A DNA stretch of 33,112 nucleotides from Corynebacterium sp. KPL1814 (GCF_000478175.1 NZ_KI515777.1:167635-200746); one strand, 5' to 3'. Positions 15,598 through 24,786 are shown, numbered from the stretch's first letter. Notes: generated by a model not told the origin, from the sequence alone. Program-made: numbers and translations.

Positions 15598-18153
15598 TTA
15601 GCGAGCGGAAATGTCCAGCTCCGCGCCGCCATCGGCGACGTCAACGTGGACGGTATCGCCATCGGCAATATCGCCAGCCAGAAGCTTCTTCGCCAGCTTG
15701 TCACCGATAGCCTGCTGGATGGTCCGGCGCAGCGGGCGGGCACCGTAGGCGGGGTCATAACCGCGGTCGGCCAACCAGGACTTGGCGGAATCGGATACCT
15801 GCAGCGTCAGGCGGCGGGCCTCCAGGCGCTCGGTAAGACCGCGCAGCTGGATGTCCACGATGCCGCGCAGCAGTTCCTCCGACAACGGCTCGAACATCAC
15901 CACATCATCGAGGCGGTTGATGAATTCAGGCTTGAAGGCCCTCTTCACGGCCTCCATGGTCTCGTCCTTCGTACCACCGGCGCCCAGGTTGGACGTCAAG
16001 ATGATGACGGTATTGCGGAAGTCGACGGTGCGACCCTGGCCATCGGTAAGCCGCCCCTCATCCAGGACCTGGAGGAGGACGTCGAAGACGTCGGGGTGGG
16101 CCTTTTCCACTTCGTCGAAAAGCACGAGCGTATAAGGCCGACGCCGCACGGCCTCGGTGAGCTGACCACCAGCCTCGTGGCCGACGTATCCCGGAGGGGC
16201 ACCGACAAGCCGGGAGACGGAGTGCTTCTCGCCGTACTCGGACATATCGATGCGCACCATGGCGGATTCATCATCGAAGAGGAAGTCCGCCAGCGCCTTA
16301 GCCAGCTCCGTCTTACCCACGCCGGTAGGGCCGAGGAAGAGGAAGGAGCCGGTCGGGCGGTTCGGGTCAGCCACGCCCGCGCGGGAGCGGCGCACGGCAT
16401 CGGAAACGGCGGTGACGGCCTCGCGCTGGCCGACGACCCTCTTGCCCAACACCGATTCCATGTTCAGCAACTTCTCGGTCTCGCCCTGCAGCATCTTGCC
16501 GGCGGGAATGCCAGTCCACGCGGAGACGACCTCCGCGATGGTATCCGGGCTGACCTCCTCATCCAGCATGGTATTGCGCTGGGCGGCGGCCTTTTCCTCG
16601 GCTGCTGCCAGGTCCTTTTCCAGCGGCGGGATCTTGCCGTAGTTGATTTCGGAAGCTAGGGCGAGGTCGCCGTCGCGCTCGGCAATTTCTGCTTGGCGGC
16701 GGAGATCGTCGAGCTCTTCCTTAATATCCTGCACGTCATCGATGGCCTTCTTCTCGTTGGCCCAGCGCGCCTTGAGCTCGCCGAGCTTTTCGCGCTGGTC
16801 CGCGAGCTCGCCTTGCAGGGCGGCCAGGCGGTCCTTGGAGGCGGCGTCGGATTCCTTCTTCAGCGCGAGCTCCTCGATCTCCATGCGGCGAACGATGCGC
16901 TCGAGCTCATCGATTTCCTGCGGCGAGGAGTCGATTTCCATGCGCAGGCGGGAGCCGGCTTCATCGACTAGGTCGATGGCCTTGTCCGGCAGGAAGCGGT
17001 TGGTGATGTAACGGTTCGATAGCTCCGCCGCAGACACCAAGGCGGAGTCCATGATGCGCACGCCGTGGTGCACCTCGTAGCGCTCCTTGAGCCCGCGCAG
17101 GATACCGATGGTGTCTTCTACGGACGGCTCTGCGGCATAGACCTGCTGGAAACGACGCTCGAGGGCGGCGTCCTTTTCGATGTACTTGCGGTACTCATCC
17201 AGCGTGGTGGCACCGACGAGGCGCAGCTCGCCGCGGGCCAGCATGGGCTTAATCATGTTGCCGGCATCCATGGAGCCTTCGCCGGTAGCGCCGGCGCCGA
17301 CGATGGTGTGCAACTCATCGATGAAGGTAATGATTTCGCCCTCAGATTGCTTGATTTCATCCAGCACAGCCTTAAGGCGCTCTTCGAACTCGCCGCGGAA
17401 CTTGGCGCCGGCGACCATGGAACCGAGATCCAGGCTGATAAGCGTCTTGCCCTTTAGGGACTCAGGGACGTCGCCAGCCACGATGCGGCGGGCCAGGCCC
17501 TCAACGATCGCAGTCTTGCCGACGCCCGGTTCACCAATCAACACCGGATTGTTCTTCGTCCTGCGCGAAAGCACCTGGACGACGCGCCGGATTTCCTGAT
17601 CGCGCCCGATGACCGGGTCGATCTTGCCCTCGCGTGCCCGCGCGGTGAGGTCGGTGGCGTACTTTTCCAGGGCCTGGAATTGGTCCTCCGGGTTCTCCGA
17701 GGTCACCTTGGCGGCCCCGCGCACGGAGGGGAAGGCGCCCTTGATGGCGTCGTAGGTTGCGCCGCGGCCGGTCAGCAACTCGGCGGCGTCGGTCTTCGAA
17801 CCGGCGATGGCGGCGAGGAGGACTTCGGTGGACACAAACTCATCGCCAAGCTCGCCCGCCAATTCCTGCGACTTGGTCAGTACGTTTAAGCCATCCCGGT
17901 TGAATTGCGGGTTGGACATATTGGCACCCTCGGCGCTGGGATAAGAGTTAACCAGCTCGCGCGCTTCTTTCAGCACGGTATCCGGGTCAACGCCGGTGGC
18001 CTTGAGCACTGGCGCGGCGATGCCGCCTTCCTGCCCAAGGATGGCCGCCAGCAGGTGCGCCGGGCGGATATCCGGGTTGCCATTCGCGGAAGCGGTCTGC
18101 AGGGCTTCCTGCAGAGCCTCTTGTGTTTTGGTGGTGGGGTTAAAAGAACTCAT
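15598..18153 (-). CDS. clpB: ATP-dependent disaggregase ClpB
   Basis: A hexameric AAA+ chaperone that pulls proteins out of aggregates together with DnaK, DnaJ and GrpE. The 851 residues are full length. The N-domain (1-145) is of Clp_N type; AAA1 has Walker [16 protein letters not shown] (about 207-221) and a TFIDELHT Walker B; a coiled-coil middle domain (about 405-525, [20 protein letters not shown] and following) distinguishes ClpB from ClpC; AAA2 has [15 protein letters not shown] (about 605-619) and [11 protein letters not shown]. The C-terminal domain is present. The ATG at 18153 follows AGAAGGAGAAACG. Upstream are two HspR inverted repeats and a SigH-type promoter, so it should be induced by heat and oxidative stress. 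Confidence 0.98.
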   Translation of the reverse strand: MSSFNPTTKTQEALQEALQTASANGNPDIRPAHLLAAILGQEGGIAAPVLKATGVDPDTVLKEARELVNSYPSAEGANMSNPQFNRDGLNVLTKSQELAGELGDEFVSTEVLLAAIAGSKTDAAELLTGRGATYDAIKGAFPSVRGAAKVTSENPEDQFQALEKYATDLTARAREGKIDPVIGRDQEIRRVVQVLSRRTKNNPVLIGEPGVGKTAIVEGLARRIVAGDVPESLKGKTLISLDLGSMVAGAKFRGEFEERLKAVLDEIKQSEGEIITFIDELHTIVGAGATGEGSMDAGNMIKPMLARGELRLVGATTLDEYRKYIEKDAALERRFQQVYAAEPSVEDTIGILRGLKERYEVHHGVRIMDSALVSAAELSNRYITNRFLPDKAIDLVDEAGSRLRMEIDSSPQEIDELERIVRRMEIEELALKKESDAASKDRLAALQGELADQREKLGELKARWANEKKAIDDVQDIKEELDDLRRQAEIAERDGDLALASEINYGKIPPLEKDLAAAEEKAAAQRNTMLDEEVSPDTIAEVVSAWTGIPAGKMLQGETEKLLNMESVLGKRVVGQREAVTAVSDAVRRSRAGVADPNRPTGSFLFLGPTGVGKTELAKALADFLFDDESAMVRIDMSEYGEKHSVSRLVGAPPGYVGHEAGGQLTEAVRRRPYTLVLFDEVEKAHPDVFDVLLQVLDEGRLTDGQGRTVDFRNTVIILTSNLGAGGTKDETMEAVKRAFKPEFINRLDDVVMFEPLSEELLRGIVDIQLRGLTERLEARRLTLQVSDSAKSWLADRGYDPAYGARPLRRTIQQAIGDKLAKKLLAGDIADGDTVHVDVADGGAELDISAR

Positions 18154-18208
18154 GTGTACGTTTCTCCTTCTAAGATTTATTCGTCCATTTTAAGGATTCA
18201 CTAGGTAT

Positions 18209-18234
18209 AACGCACATAAAGTTGAGCCTATTCC
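18209..18234 (-). promoter_or_regulatory. SigH-type promoter of clpB
   Basis: On the minus strand GGAAT (18234-18230) is followed after exactly 17 bases by CGTT (18212-18209), the -35 and -10 pattern of SigH, the corynebacterial heat and thiol-oxidative stress sigma factor. It lies 56 bp upstream of the clpB ATG, and its spacer contains one arm of HAIR 1. Confidence 0.8.
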
Positions 18235-18241
18235 ACTCAAC
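18221..18241. promoter_or_regulatory. HspR binding repeat (HAIR) 1 of clpB
   Basis: GTTGAGC-N7-ACTCAAC, matching the HAIR consensus CTTGAGT-N7-ACTCAAG in spacing and in most positions. It overlaps the SigH promoter, so HspR bound here should block it. Confidence 0.8.
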
Positions 18242-18249
18242 CCAAATTT

Positions 18250-18270
18250 TTTGAGTCCCCCCGGCTCAAC
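18250..18270. promoter_or_regulatory. HspR binding repeat (HAIR) 2 of clpB
   Basis: TTTGAGT-N7-GCTCAAC, with the same 7-7-7 layout as HAIR 1, whose centre is 29 bp away. It lies upstream of the SigH -35 on the minus strand. Confidence 0.7.
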
Positions 18271-18390
18271 TTCCCGTTTTCTGCCACAACAGCCCTCCCG
18301 AAGCCCGGCCGCCCCAAGAGTGGAGAGCACGGTGTAATCGAGGTGGGGCTGAAAGGGGCATCGGCAAGCAAGCGAATTGGCGGCACGCCA

Positions 18391-18429
18391 AAGCCGGGCC
18401 GCCACAGCAGAAGTGTGGGAGCCCGGCTT
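18391..18429 (-). terminator. Hairpin downstream of the symporter gene
   Basis: AAGCCGGGC (18391-18399) pairs perfectly with GCCCGGCTT (18421-18429); inside, CCACA pairs with TGTGG. It begins 22 bp past the gltS stop. No T-tract follows on the minus strand, so termination efficiency is uncertain. Confidence 0.6.
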
Positions 18430-18451
18430 GCACAGAGTGAATTTGTGAAGG

Positions 18452-19828
18452 CTAGGTTTCTTGTTTCTGGCCCACGTGGCCAATGCCCTCTTTGAAAATC
18501 GTGCCGCGCGGCGGAAGCAAGCCCATGAATTTGAACGTCAAGTACACGCCGATGGAAATGGCCAGCGAGACGGCACCGAACGCGCCGGTAAACCCGTACA
18601 TCACGGCCATCGGCGCGATGATGGTCCACGAAATCTCGAACGGGCCGAAGCCGATGTAGGCCATGCCGTATTCGGAAAGCGTGCCGGACTTCAGCTTCGG
18701 GTCGACGATCTTGAGCACGGCGATGCCGGTAGCCACGGTGGCCGTCGCCCAACCCCAGCCGAAGATACCGCGCTCGATCCAGCGCTCGCCAAAGAACTCG
18801 GCGGGGAACCACATCAAGAAGAAGGTACAGAAGATGGTGCCCAGAATGAACAGAACGAGCAGCGCCTGCCAGTAGGAAGCGATAGCGGCAGGAACGATGG
18901 CGGCCACGCCGAAGGCGATGAGGTAATCGGTAGCGGCACCGGAGATGGAGGATACGGAATCCTTATCCAGGTAGTCCTCGGCGCCGACGAAGTTCATGAT
19001 GGCGCGAAAGAGGAGACCGATAACCATGGACATCGCAAAGAGCGGGACGGAAACGTTTTCCCAAATGCTGGAAATACCCTGATTGACGCCATAAGCCGTC
19101 ATGACCGTGAGAATGATGAAGCCGAAGTGCAGCGCGAGCGGCTCGATGGAAGAAGGGTTGGTGGTCGCGCGGCCGAGAGAGGGGCGATCATCGAGGTTCT
19201 TAATGTAGCCGCGGCGAATCTCCTCAGGCAGTTCCTTGGGCACGTAGGACACCTTGCCCTTGCGGATGCCCCAGTTACCAGCGATGACACCGCCGATAAT
19301 CGCGGCCAGCGTGCCGACGGTCGCAGACGTAAAGCCCAGGGACGCTGCCGCATCGGCGCCGACGCCCTCCAGCGCGCCACCCACAGCGGCGGCCGTGCCG
19401 AAGCCACCGGTAAAGCCAACCGGCAGCATCATGCCGAACCAGTTGGGGGTATCAAAGACTGGGGCGAAGAAGAGCAGGCCGAGCACGATGAAAAGGCCCC
19501 ACTGGCCGGTAAACATCATGGTGGAATAGCCCCACATATTGCGCGCGCCCTTGCCCATGTTGCCGCCAACCTCCATGGAATACGCCATCGAGGCAAAGAC
19601 CACGGCGATGAGGATGGAGGTGTAATCGCCGAGGTTATCGGAGAAGTTGATCCAACCCAGCACGTTGGGCCCGACCAGCAGACCAAGCAGGCCGGCGGTG
19701 ATGGGGGCAGGCAGCAATAAGTCCTGGAAGATGAACTTCACTTGGTGGCGCAAAATATTGCCGATGACCATGAGTAAGGAAATCCAACCCACGTCCAGCA
19801 TGAGCGTATAAGCGGAAAAATCTTCCAT
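18452..19828 (-). CDS. gltS: GltS-type sodium/glutamate symporter
   Basis: A 458-residue inner-membrane carrier with about 10-12 hydrophobic segments, resembling GltS, which imports glutamate with Na+. The two inverted halves carry Gly-rich re-entrant stretches: GFTGGFGTAAAVGGALEGVGADAAASLGFTSATVG in the first (quoted here only as positions about 120-154) and GWGWATATVATGIAVLK in the second. A hydrophilic loop (KGKVSYVPKELPEEIRRG) separates them. The frame extends upstream to 20512, but that part is antisense to the next gene; the ATG at 19828 follows AAAGGATTCCC, a good ribosome site. Substrate is inferred from the family; other carboxylates are possible. It is divergent from the monooxygenase-like gene. 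Confidence 0.85.
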   Translation of the reverse strand: MEDFSAYTLMLDVGWISLLMVIGNILRHQVKFIFQDLLLPAPITAGLLGLLVGPNVLGWINFSDNLGDYTSILIAVVFASMAYSMEVGGNMGKGARNMWGYSTMMFTGQWGLFIVLGLLFFAPVFDTPNWFGMMLPVGFTGGFGTAAAVGGALEGVGADAAASLGFTSATVGTLAAIIGGVIAGNWGIRKGKVSYVPKELPEEIRRGYIKNLDDRPSLGRATTNPSSIEPLALHFGFIILTVMTAYGVNQGISSIWENVSVPLFAMSMVIGLLFRAIMNFVGAEDYLDKDSVSSISGAATDYLIAFGVAAIVPAAIASYWQALLVLFILGTIFCTFFLMWFPAEFFGERWIERGIFGWGWATATVATGIAVLKIVDPKLKSGTLSEYGMAYIGFGPFEISWTIIAPMAVMYGFTGAFGAVSLAISIGVYLTFKFMGLLPPRGTIFKEGIGHVGQKQET

Positions 19829-19948
19829 GGGAATCCTTTCTAGCTGTGCAATTATGGCAGGCTGCTCACGAGTAGCGAGCGCGCAGATAAAAAGTACATT
19901 ACCTATCATGTAGTGAGCCACAACATAAGGCGGATTTTTCACCCCCGC

Positions 19949-19960
19949 TACAATGGCACG
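19949..19960 (+). promoter_or_regulatory. -10 box of a leaderless mRNA
   Basis: TACAAT (19949-19954) is followed by six bases and then the GTG at 19961, so transcription would begin at the start codon. No ribosome site precedes the GTG. No clear -35 is visible. Confidence 0.55.
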
Positions 19961-21121
19961 GTGGAGCACTACCTCAGCATCATCATCGGCGCGGGCCAGG
20001 CAGGCTTGGCAACTGCCCAGCAGCTCACTTCCCGCGGCCTTATCCCCGCCCAAGACTTTTTGCTTATCGATGCCAACCCCGCCCCCGGCGGCGCCTGGCG
20101 TCACCGGTGGGATTCCCTGACACTGGGCAAGGCCCATAACATCGCGGATCTGCCGGGCATGCCCGCCCCGCTTGCCGATGCCTCCTCCCCCGCCTCCCAC
20201 GTAGTCGCCGCCTACTACGGCGCCTACGAGGACAAGTTCCAACTCCGTCCCTACCGCCCGGCGCGCGTCCGCAGCGTCCGTGCCCTGCCCAGCGCGCACG
20301 GCACACACGGCGCGCGCAATCCCCGCGGCACACGCGGCGCATTCCTCGTGACGTTGGAGTCCGGCGAGCAGTTTTCCGCGGACACCATCGTTAACGCCAC
20401 CGGCACGTGGGATAGGCCGTATATTCCTTATATTCCGGCCATCAGCAGTTTCGGCGGGCGCCAACTGCGCACTAAGGATTATTCGGCGGCGGAGGATTTT
20501 GCAGGCCAGCACGTGTTGGTCGTTGGCGGTGGGCTATCCGCGGTGCAGTTCTTATTGGAGCTTGAAGGCATCGCGCAAACCACTTGGGCCACGCGGCGAG
20601 CACCGGATTTTACGGATACGGAGTTTGATAAGCAGTGGGGCTTGGATGTGGAAAAGAAGGTCCGCGAGCGGGTCTTTAGCGGAAATCCTCCAGCCTCGGT
20701 GGTCTCGACCACCGGGATTCCGCCCTGGCAGGAATACCTGGATGCGGTCGAACGCGGCGTTCTGGTCTCGCGCGGCATGTTCGAAGCCATCGATGCGACC
20801 GGCGTGCGGTTTGGCGAGTCTGCGAGCGGTGAGGTGGCGGGGGCATCGGAAAGCGTGGCGGCATGGCAGCCGTATCCGGCGGGCATGCACTTGGCGGTGG
20901 ACGTCATCTTTTGGAATACCGGTTTCCGCCCGGTGCTGGACCACCTGGCGCCGTTGCGATTGCGCTCACGCAAGGGCGGGATTGTCATGCGCAACGAGGT
21001 CTCACCTGTCGCGAACCCGCGGGTTTTCCTCGCCGGATATGGATCGACCGCTTCGACGGTGGGGGCGACGCGCGCGGGGCGCTTGGCGGCGCGCGAGGTT
21101 ATCAAGGTGCTGGGACTGTAG
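19961..21121 (+). CDS. Flavin-containing monooxygenase-like FAD/NAD(P) enzyme
   Basis: A 386-residue two-dinucleotide-binding flavoprotein. The FAD site GAGQAG (10-15) opens the protein, GGAWRHRWDSLTL (43-55) is the family's conserved loop, and GGGLSA (189-194) is the NAD(P)H site. VNATGTW (144-150) and the closing GYGSTASTVGATRAGR are also typical. The FxGxxxHxxxY fingerprint of flavin monooxygenases reads FGGRQLRTKDY, with Arg for the His, so oxygenation of a substrate is uncertain; a reductase role is possible. I chose GTG 19961 because a TACAAT -10 sits six bases before it. A globin-reductase fusion follows 56 bp later on the same strand, suggesting a joint redox role. Confidence 0.82.
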   Translation: MEHYLSIIIGAGQAGLATAQQLTSRGLIPAQDFLLIDANPAPGGAWRHRWDSLTLGKAHNIADLPGMPAPLADASSPASHVVAAYYGAYEDKFQLRPYRPARVRSVRALPSAHGTHGARNPRGTRGAFLVTLESGEQFSADTIVNATGTWDRPYIPYIPAISSFGGRQLRTKDYSAAEDFAGQHVLVVGGGLSAVQFLLELEGIAQTTWATRRAPDFTDTEFDKQWGLDVEKKVRERVFSGNPPASVVSTTGIPPWQEYLDAVERGVLVSRGMFEAIDATGVRFGESASGEVAGASESVAAWQPYPAGMHLAVDVIFWNTGFRPVLDHLAPLRLRSRKGGIVMRNEVSPVANPRVFLAGYGSTASTVGATRAGRLAAREVIKVLGL

Positions 21122-21177
21122 CGCGGGGCGATAATGCGCACGCTAAAAGGCAGGCAAGCACACTAGGATGGGAAAAC

Positions 21178-22416
21178 ATGTGGGAATTGGGCGAGCACTT
21201 CCGGAAGTACGCAGACGACTACCGCGATGCGGTGCATGAGCAGTTTTTCCTCATGGTGCCGGAGGCGCGGCAGGTCTTTTCCCTCTCTATGCAGGACACC
21301 CACCGGTCCATGGTGCACGCACTAGCATGGGTGATTGAACACGCAGAGCCCAGCAGCGCCGGCGCGAAGGCAGGGTCCGGGGTTGGGGCTGCGCTGCCCG
21401 AGGACGTACGGGAGAAGATCGCGCAGCTTGGCCGCGATCACCGCAGGCACGGCTTCCCGGCCGAGGTGTACGCGCGGTTCGAGGAGGCGCTCATCAAAGG
21501 CCTGCGGGTATTGGCGCTGACGCGGTACCAATACGACTTCGCTTGTGCCGTCATCCACCAGGTTTGCGAGGAAATGGCCAGTGCGGCGCGCGAGGCGGAC
21601 CTGGCTGGGGAGGCGCCGGCGTATTCGGGGCAGGTGGTCGCGGTGGAGCGGCCGACGCGCGAAACCGCGGTCATTCGCGTCGTGGCGGGCATGCCCGCCA
21701 CCTTTGAGCCGGGGCAGTATTTCCCCGTCACCACCCAGTACCTTCCCGGCCAGTGGCGCATGCTCACCCCAGCCCAGCCAAGCGATGCCACCGGCCAGCT
21801 GGTCTTCCACGTCGCCGCGGTGGGCGAGGCTTCGCGGTCGCTTGCGCATACCAAGCCGGGTGATTGGTGGACTTTGGGCCGGCCCACCGGGTCCATCTGG
21901 CAGGACCTGCGCGCGTTGCGCGGGGGCAGGCTGGTCATCGTGGCCTATGGCACCGGTTGGGCGGCGGCGCGGTGCTTGGCGCTGGCGGCCCGCCAGGCCG
22001 CGGATGCGGGCGAGGAGGGACTCGCGAAGAACCTGGACCTGCAGATTTTTGCCGTTGCGGATAGCCCCGGCGCGCACTATGACACGCATTTCCAGCAGAA
22101 CCTTGCGGCCCTCTACCCCGATCTCAACCTGCGCCGCATCATCCGGCAGGAAAACGACCCGTGGTTGCTGGGGGCACGGCCGCTTGCCGATGCCGCCACC
22201 CACACCCTCTCCCCCGACCCGACCGATGTAGTAGTCAACGAGGTCGAGTTATCCACAGGCACACCCACTTACTTCGCCCTCTTCGGCAGCGCCGAGGAGG
22301 TAGCGGAAGGAAGGAGGGGGTTGGAGAAAAGGGGCATCGGCAAGCAGTGGATCTTAAGCCACAGCTGGGGCCGCGACCGGGAGTGGCTGCCGAAGGATTA
22401 TGCGGCGCAGTCTTAG
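21178..22416 (+). CDS. Globin fused to FAD/NAD reductase (flavohaemoglobin-like)
   Basis: A 412-residue protein with the order globin, FAD-binding, NAD-binding, as in flavohaemoglobins that turn nitric oxide into nitrate. Globin helices span about 1-140; His88 in LGRDHRRHGFPAEVY aligns with the haem-binding proximal His. The reductase begins near 150: FEPGQYFPV, then QWRMLTPAQ, where RMLT replaces the usual RxYS flavin motif. AYGTGWAAARCLALA (about 256-270) is the nucleotide loop. The first globin helices are divergent, with no obvious B10 Tyr / E7 Gln pair, and a Gly/Ala insertion lies at 59-73. It could therefore be an electron-transfer relative and not a true NO dioxygenase. ATG 21178 was chosen since TAGGAT lies eight bases before it; the upstream frame overlaps the previous gene. 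Its stop overlaps that of the convergent hydrolase gene. Confidence 0.82.
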   Translation: MWELGEHFRKYADDYRDAVHEQFFLMVPEARQVFSLSMQDTHRSMVHALAWVIEHAEPSSAGAKAGSGVGAALPEDVREKIAQLGRDHRRHGFPAEVYARFEEALIKGLRVLALTRYQYDFACAVIHQVCEEMASAAREADLAGEAPAYSGQVVAVERPTRETAVIRVVAGMPATFEPGQYFPVTTQYLPGQWRMLTPAQPSDATGQLVFHVAAVGEASRSLAHTKPGDWWTLGRPTGSIWQDLRALRGGRLVIVAYGTGWAAARCLALAARQAADAGEEGLAKNLDLQIFAVADSPGAHYDTHFQQNLAALYPDLNLRRIIRQENDPWLLGARPLADAATHTLSPDPTDVVVNEVELSTGTPTYFALFGSAEEVAEGRRGLEKRGIGKQWILSHSWGRDREWLPKDYAAQS

Positions 22417-23228
22417 TCGTTAAGTTCTAGCACCGGCAGGGAGCGGCGCGTCTTCGCTACTTCTTGCGGGTCGATATCGGCGTAGAGGATTTCGTCTTCG
22501 TAGCCGGCCTCGGCCACGCGCACGCCGTTGGGATCGACGATGGTGGAGTGCCCGATGCCGGTCGGGCCCGAGGGGGACCCGGCCTCAGCGTTGCCGCCTG
22601 GGCGGGATTGTCCCGCGGCGAGGATATAGCTGGTGGAATCCAGTGCCCGCGCCGCCGTGAGCAGGCGCCACTGCTCCAGCTTGCCGGGGCCATCCGCCCA
22701 GCTGGTGGGCACGACGATGAGCTGTGCGCCCTCGCGCGCAAGCTCCTTGAACTGCTCCGGGAAGCGGATATCGTAGCAGACCACGACGCCGACGGTAAGG
22801 TCATCGACGTCAAAGGTCACCAAGGATTCCCCGGGCTGCACCGTATCGGATTCGCGGTAGTCAAAGGCATCGTAGGTGTGGATTTTCTCGTAGCCGCCCA
22901 GCACGCCTGGGCCTGCGACGAGCGCGGTATTGGATACGCGGTTGATGGTCTTTTCCTCGCGCTCGATGGTATCGGCTGGGCAGAACATGCCGACGACCAC
23001 GGTGACCTCCAATTCCTCCGCCGCTTCCTGTATCGCGGTGGCGAACGGGCCTTCGAGGTTCTGCGCCTGCTCGTCTAGGCGGCCCGAGCGGAAGTTCTGC
23101 GAGGTGGCCTCGGGCAGCACGATAAGGCGTGCGCCCGCCGCCGCGGCCTCGCGGATTTTATCCAGGGCGAGTTCTTGGTTTTCCTCGATGCTGCCGGTGG
23201 AGGTCAATTGCACTGCTGCTACTTTCAT
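22413..23228 (-). CDS. Carbon-nitrogen hydrolase (nitrilase superfamily)
   Basis: A 271-residue cytoplasmic amidase-type enzyme. The Glu-Lys-Cys triad is complete: Glu40 in VLPEATSQNF, Lys115 in GYEKIHTYDAFDYRES, and Cys151 in GVVVCYDIRFPE. The sequence around them resembles the Nit/omega-amidase group, which hydrolyses alpha-keto amides or deaminated glutathione, but the substrate cannot be fixed. The ATG at 23228 follows GGGAT; the ORF extends three codons further to a TTG that is less likely. It converges on the globin-reductase gene with overlapping stop codons, so neither has a terminator of its own here. Confidence 0.92.
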   Translation of the reverse strand: MKVAAVQLTSTGSIEENQELALDKIREAAAAGARLIVLPEATSQNFRSGRLDEQAQNLEGPFATAIQEAAEELEVTVVVGMFCPADTIEREEKTINRVSNTALVAGPGVLGGYEKIHTYDAFDYRESDTVQPGESLVTFDVDDLTVGVVVCYDIRFPEQFKELAREGAQLIVVPTSWADGPGKLEQWRLLTAARALDSTSYILAAGQSRPGGNAEAGSPSGPTGIGHSTIVDPNGVRVAEAGYEDEILYADIDPQEVAKTRRSLPVLELND

Positions 23229-23319
23229 AAATCCCAACTTAGTGCAGCGTCACCTAGTTATCCACAGGTTGGCGGTTTTGCCCTCGCGGCCACAGCCCGC
23301 AGCGGCCACGCTTAAGGCC

Positions 23320-23583
23320 ATGAGTTATGTAGATATTCCTGAATACCTTCCCGCACATGTACGCACGTTGAGGGCGCGGCCGGCGGCGGCTATGCCGGGG
23401 GCACGCTTAAGCGTGGCTTCCCGGACGTCTGCCGCCCTGCAGCGCGCGGTGGCGCAGTGGTCTGAGACGCAGCAGCTTAGCGATGCCACCGTTTCCGAGC
23501 GCCTGCGCAGCCTCCACGTCTTCCTGGACCGCAGCGGCGCGCTCGATTCCTCGCTCGCTGCGAGCTTGAGGAGGGCGCGATGA
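23320..23583 (+). CDS. Small helical protein, partner of the DUF1023-type hydrolase
   Basis: An 87-residue protein I do not recognise. It has no signal peptide, no cysteine and no membrane segment; residues 25-87 should be mainly alpha-helical (ASRTSAALQRAVAQWSETQ, then VSERLRSLHVFLDRS). Size and helical make-up recall WXG100-like or antitoxin-like partners, but no WxG motif is present. Its TGA overlaps the ATG of the next gene (ATGA), so the two products are probably made in equal amounts and may act together. The ATG at 23320 has only a weak AAGGC upstream. Confidence 0.6.
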   Translation: MSYVDIPEYLPAHVRTLRARPAAAMPGARLSVASRTSAALQRAVAQWSETQQLSDATVSERLRSLHVFLDRSGALDSSLAASLRRAR

Positions 23584-24758
23584 ATTTATCGACTGCCCTG
23601 CGCCACAGCGCCGCGCAGCTCGCCGCGGATCGCTCTGGCCTGCACACTCACTATGTGGACTCGCACCACGATTGGCACTCGCTATCGCTGGGTGGGCCCG
23701 CGGGCGTGGCGGCGCGATCCGGGTTAGCGGAGGCGACCGAGTGGCTGAGTAGCCCCCTTGGGCAGATGGAGCAGGTCATCGAGGTGCTTGACCGGCACGC
23801 GGACCTGCAGGCCTGGCGCGAGGGGGTGGAGGCGCGGATCATTTCCTTTTTGGGCAAGGTCGATGAGTTTTCTGGGCCCGCCGCACTGGCCGGCGGCGTG
23901 CTACTGCGGGAGGTACGTGCGCTTGGCGATGCCCTCGATTGGCTCTGCTCCCAAGAAATCGACGCCCTCTGCACGCCCGCCGGGGTGGAACCGCCGCGGC
24001 GGCTCGAGGATTTTGCCGATCTCCCCCTCGATACCATCCACGAAATCAACCTCGCCCAGGCCAGCGACCGCGTGGCCCAGCTGGCCGCAAATAACCCCGA
24101 TATGCGCATCGTGGAGACAAGCCCCGGCCGGCTGGTGGCGTTGGTGGATCCGGCGGGTTTTCGCACCGAGCCTGCGTCTGTGACCACGTTTGTTGAAGGC
24201 GTACATTCCTCCGACCCCACCACCTGGCAGCGCGCCGTGGACCGCGGCCGCAATATCGCCACCGCGAGCGGTGGACCGGCCGCCGTGTGGTTGGGCTACC
24301 AGGCGCCATCGAGCCTGCCGCGCGCCGTGCACGCCGATCCCGCGCGTGCGGCGGGGCAGAAGTTGGTGCGGTTTCAGCGGGGCATCGGCAAGCGGTATCC
24401 AGGTGCAAAGCGAACGGTGGTGGGTTATTCCTATGGCTCCGTCGTGACTGGATACGCGGCGCGCGAGGAGGAAATCGCCTCCGATATTGTGCTGGTGGGA
24501 AGCCCCGGTACGAGTGCTCAGCATGCCCGCGAGCTGCACGGCACCGTGTGGGCGGCGACCAATGACAATGACCCCATCGCTATCGCGACGGGGCCACTGA
24601 GCGGGATCCACGGACCGGATCCCACCGTCCAGTCCTTTGGTGCCACTCCCCTCCCCGGCGCGGATGGCCTGCCCGGGGACCACGGGTCCTATTGGGAGGA
24701 CCCACAGTTCCTGCACGGGCTGGGCACGGTGGCTGCTGGGGAATCGAGGACGGATTAG
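23580..24758 (+). CDS. Alpha/beta hydrolase of DUF1023 type
   Basis: A 392-residue protein with a helical N-terminal half and a C-terminal alpha/beta hydrolase domain of the actinobacterial DUF1023 kind. The nucleophile is Ser284 in VVGYSYGSVV, the acid probably Asp331 in TNDNDPIA, and the base His368 in GDHGSYW. The N-terminal 150 residues (HSAAQLAADRSGLHTHYVDS and following) resemble the WXG-like helical leader often fused to this domain. In related proteins the domain is thought to be a lipase or esterase; the substrate is unknown. There is no signal peptide, so if exported it would need a non-Sec route, and no type VII secretion genes are in the window. It overlaps the small gene before it by four bases and converges on ald. 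Confidence 0.85.
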   Translation: MNLSTALRHSAAQLAADRSGLHTHYVDSHHDWHSLSLGGPAGVAARSGLAEATEWLSSPLGQMEQVIEVLDRHADLQAWREGVEARIISFLGKVDEFSGPAALAGGVLLREVRALGDALDWLCSQEIDALCTPAGVEPPRRLEDFADLPLDTIHEINLAQASDRVAQLAANNPDMRIVETSPGRLVALVDPAGFRTEPASVTTFVEGVHSSDPTTWQRAVDRGRNIATASGGPAAVWLGYQAPSSLPRAVHADPARAAGQKLVRFQRGIGKRYPGAKRTVVGYSYGSVVTGYAAREEEIASDIVLVGSPGTSAQHARELHGTVWAATNDNDPIAIATGPLSGIHGPDPTVQSFGATPLPGADGLPGDHGSYWEDPQFLHGLGTVAAGESRTD

Positions 24759-24786
24759 CGCAGGTTGGGGAACGCCAGTTGTGGGT

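Noticed and set aside
18154..18300. A small RNA or gene in the clpB upstream region
   Set aside because: The palindromic sequence is fully explained by HAIR repeats and the SigH promoter.
22249..23266. Possible replication origin, from two DnaA boxes 1 kb apart
   Set aside because: Only two boxes, no AT-rich unwinding region, and no dnaA/dnaN genes nearby.
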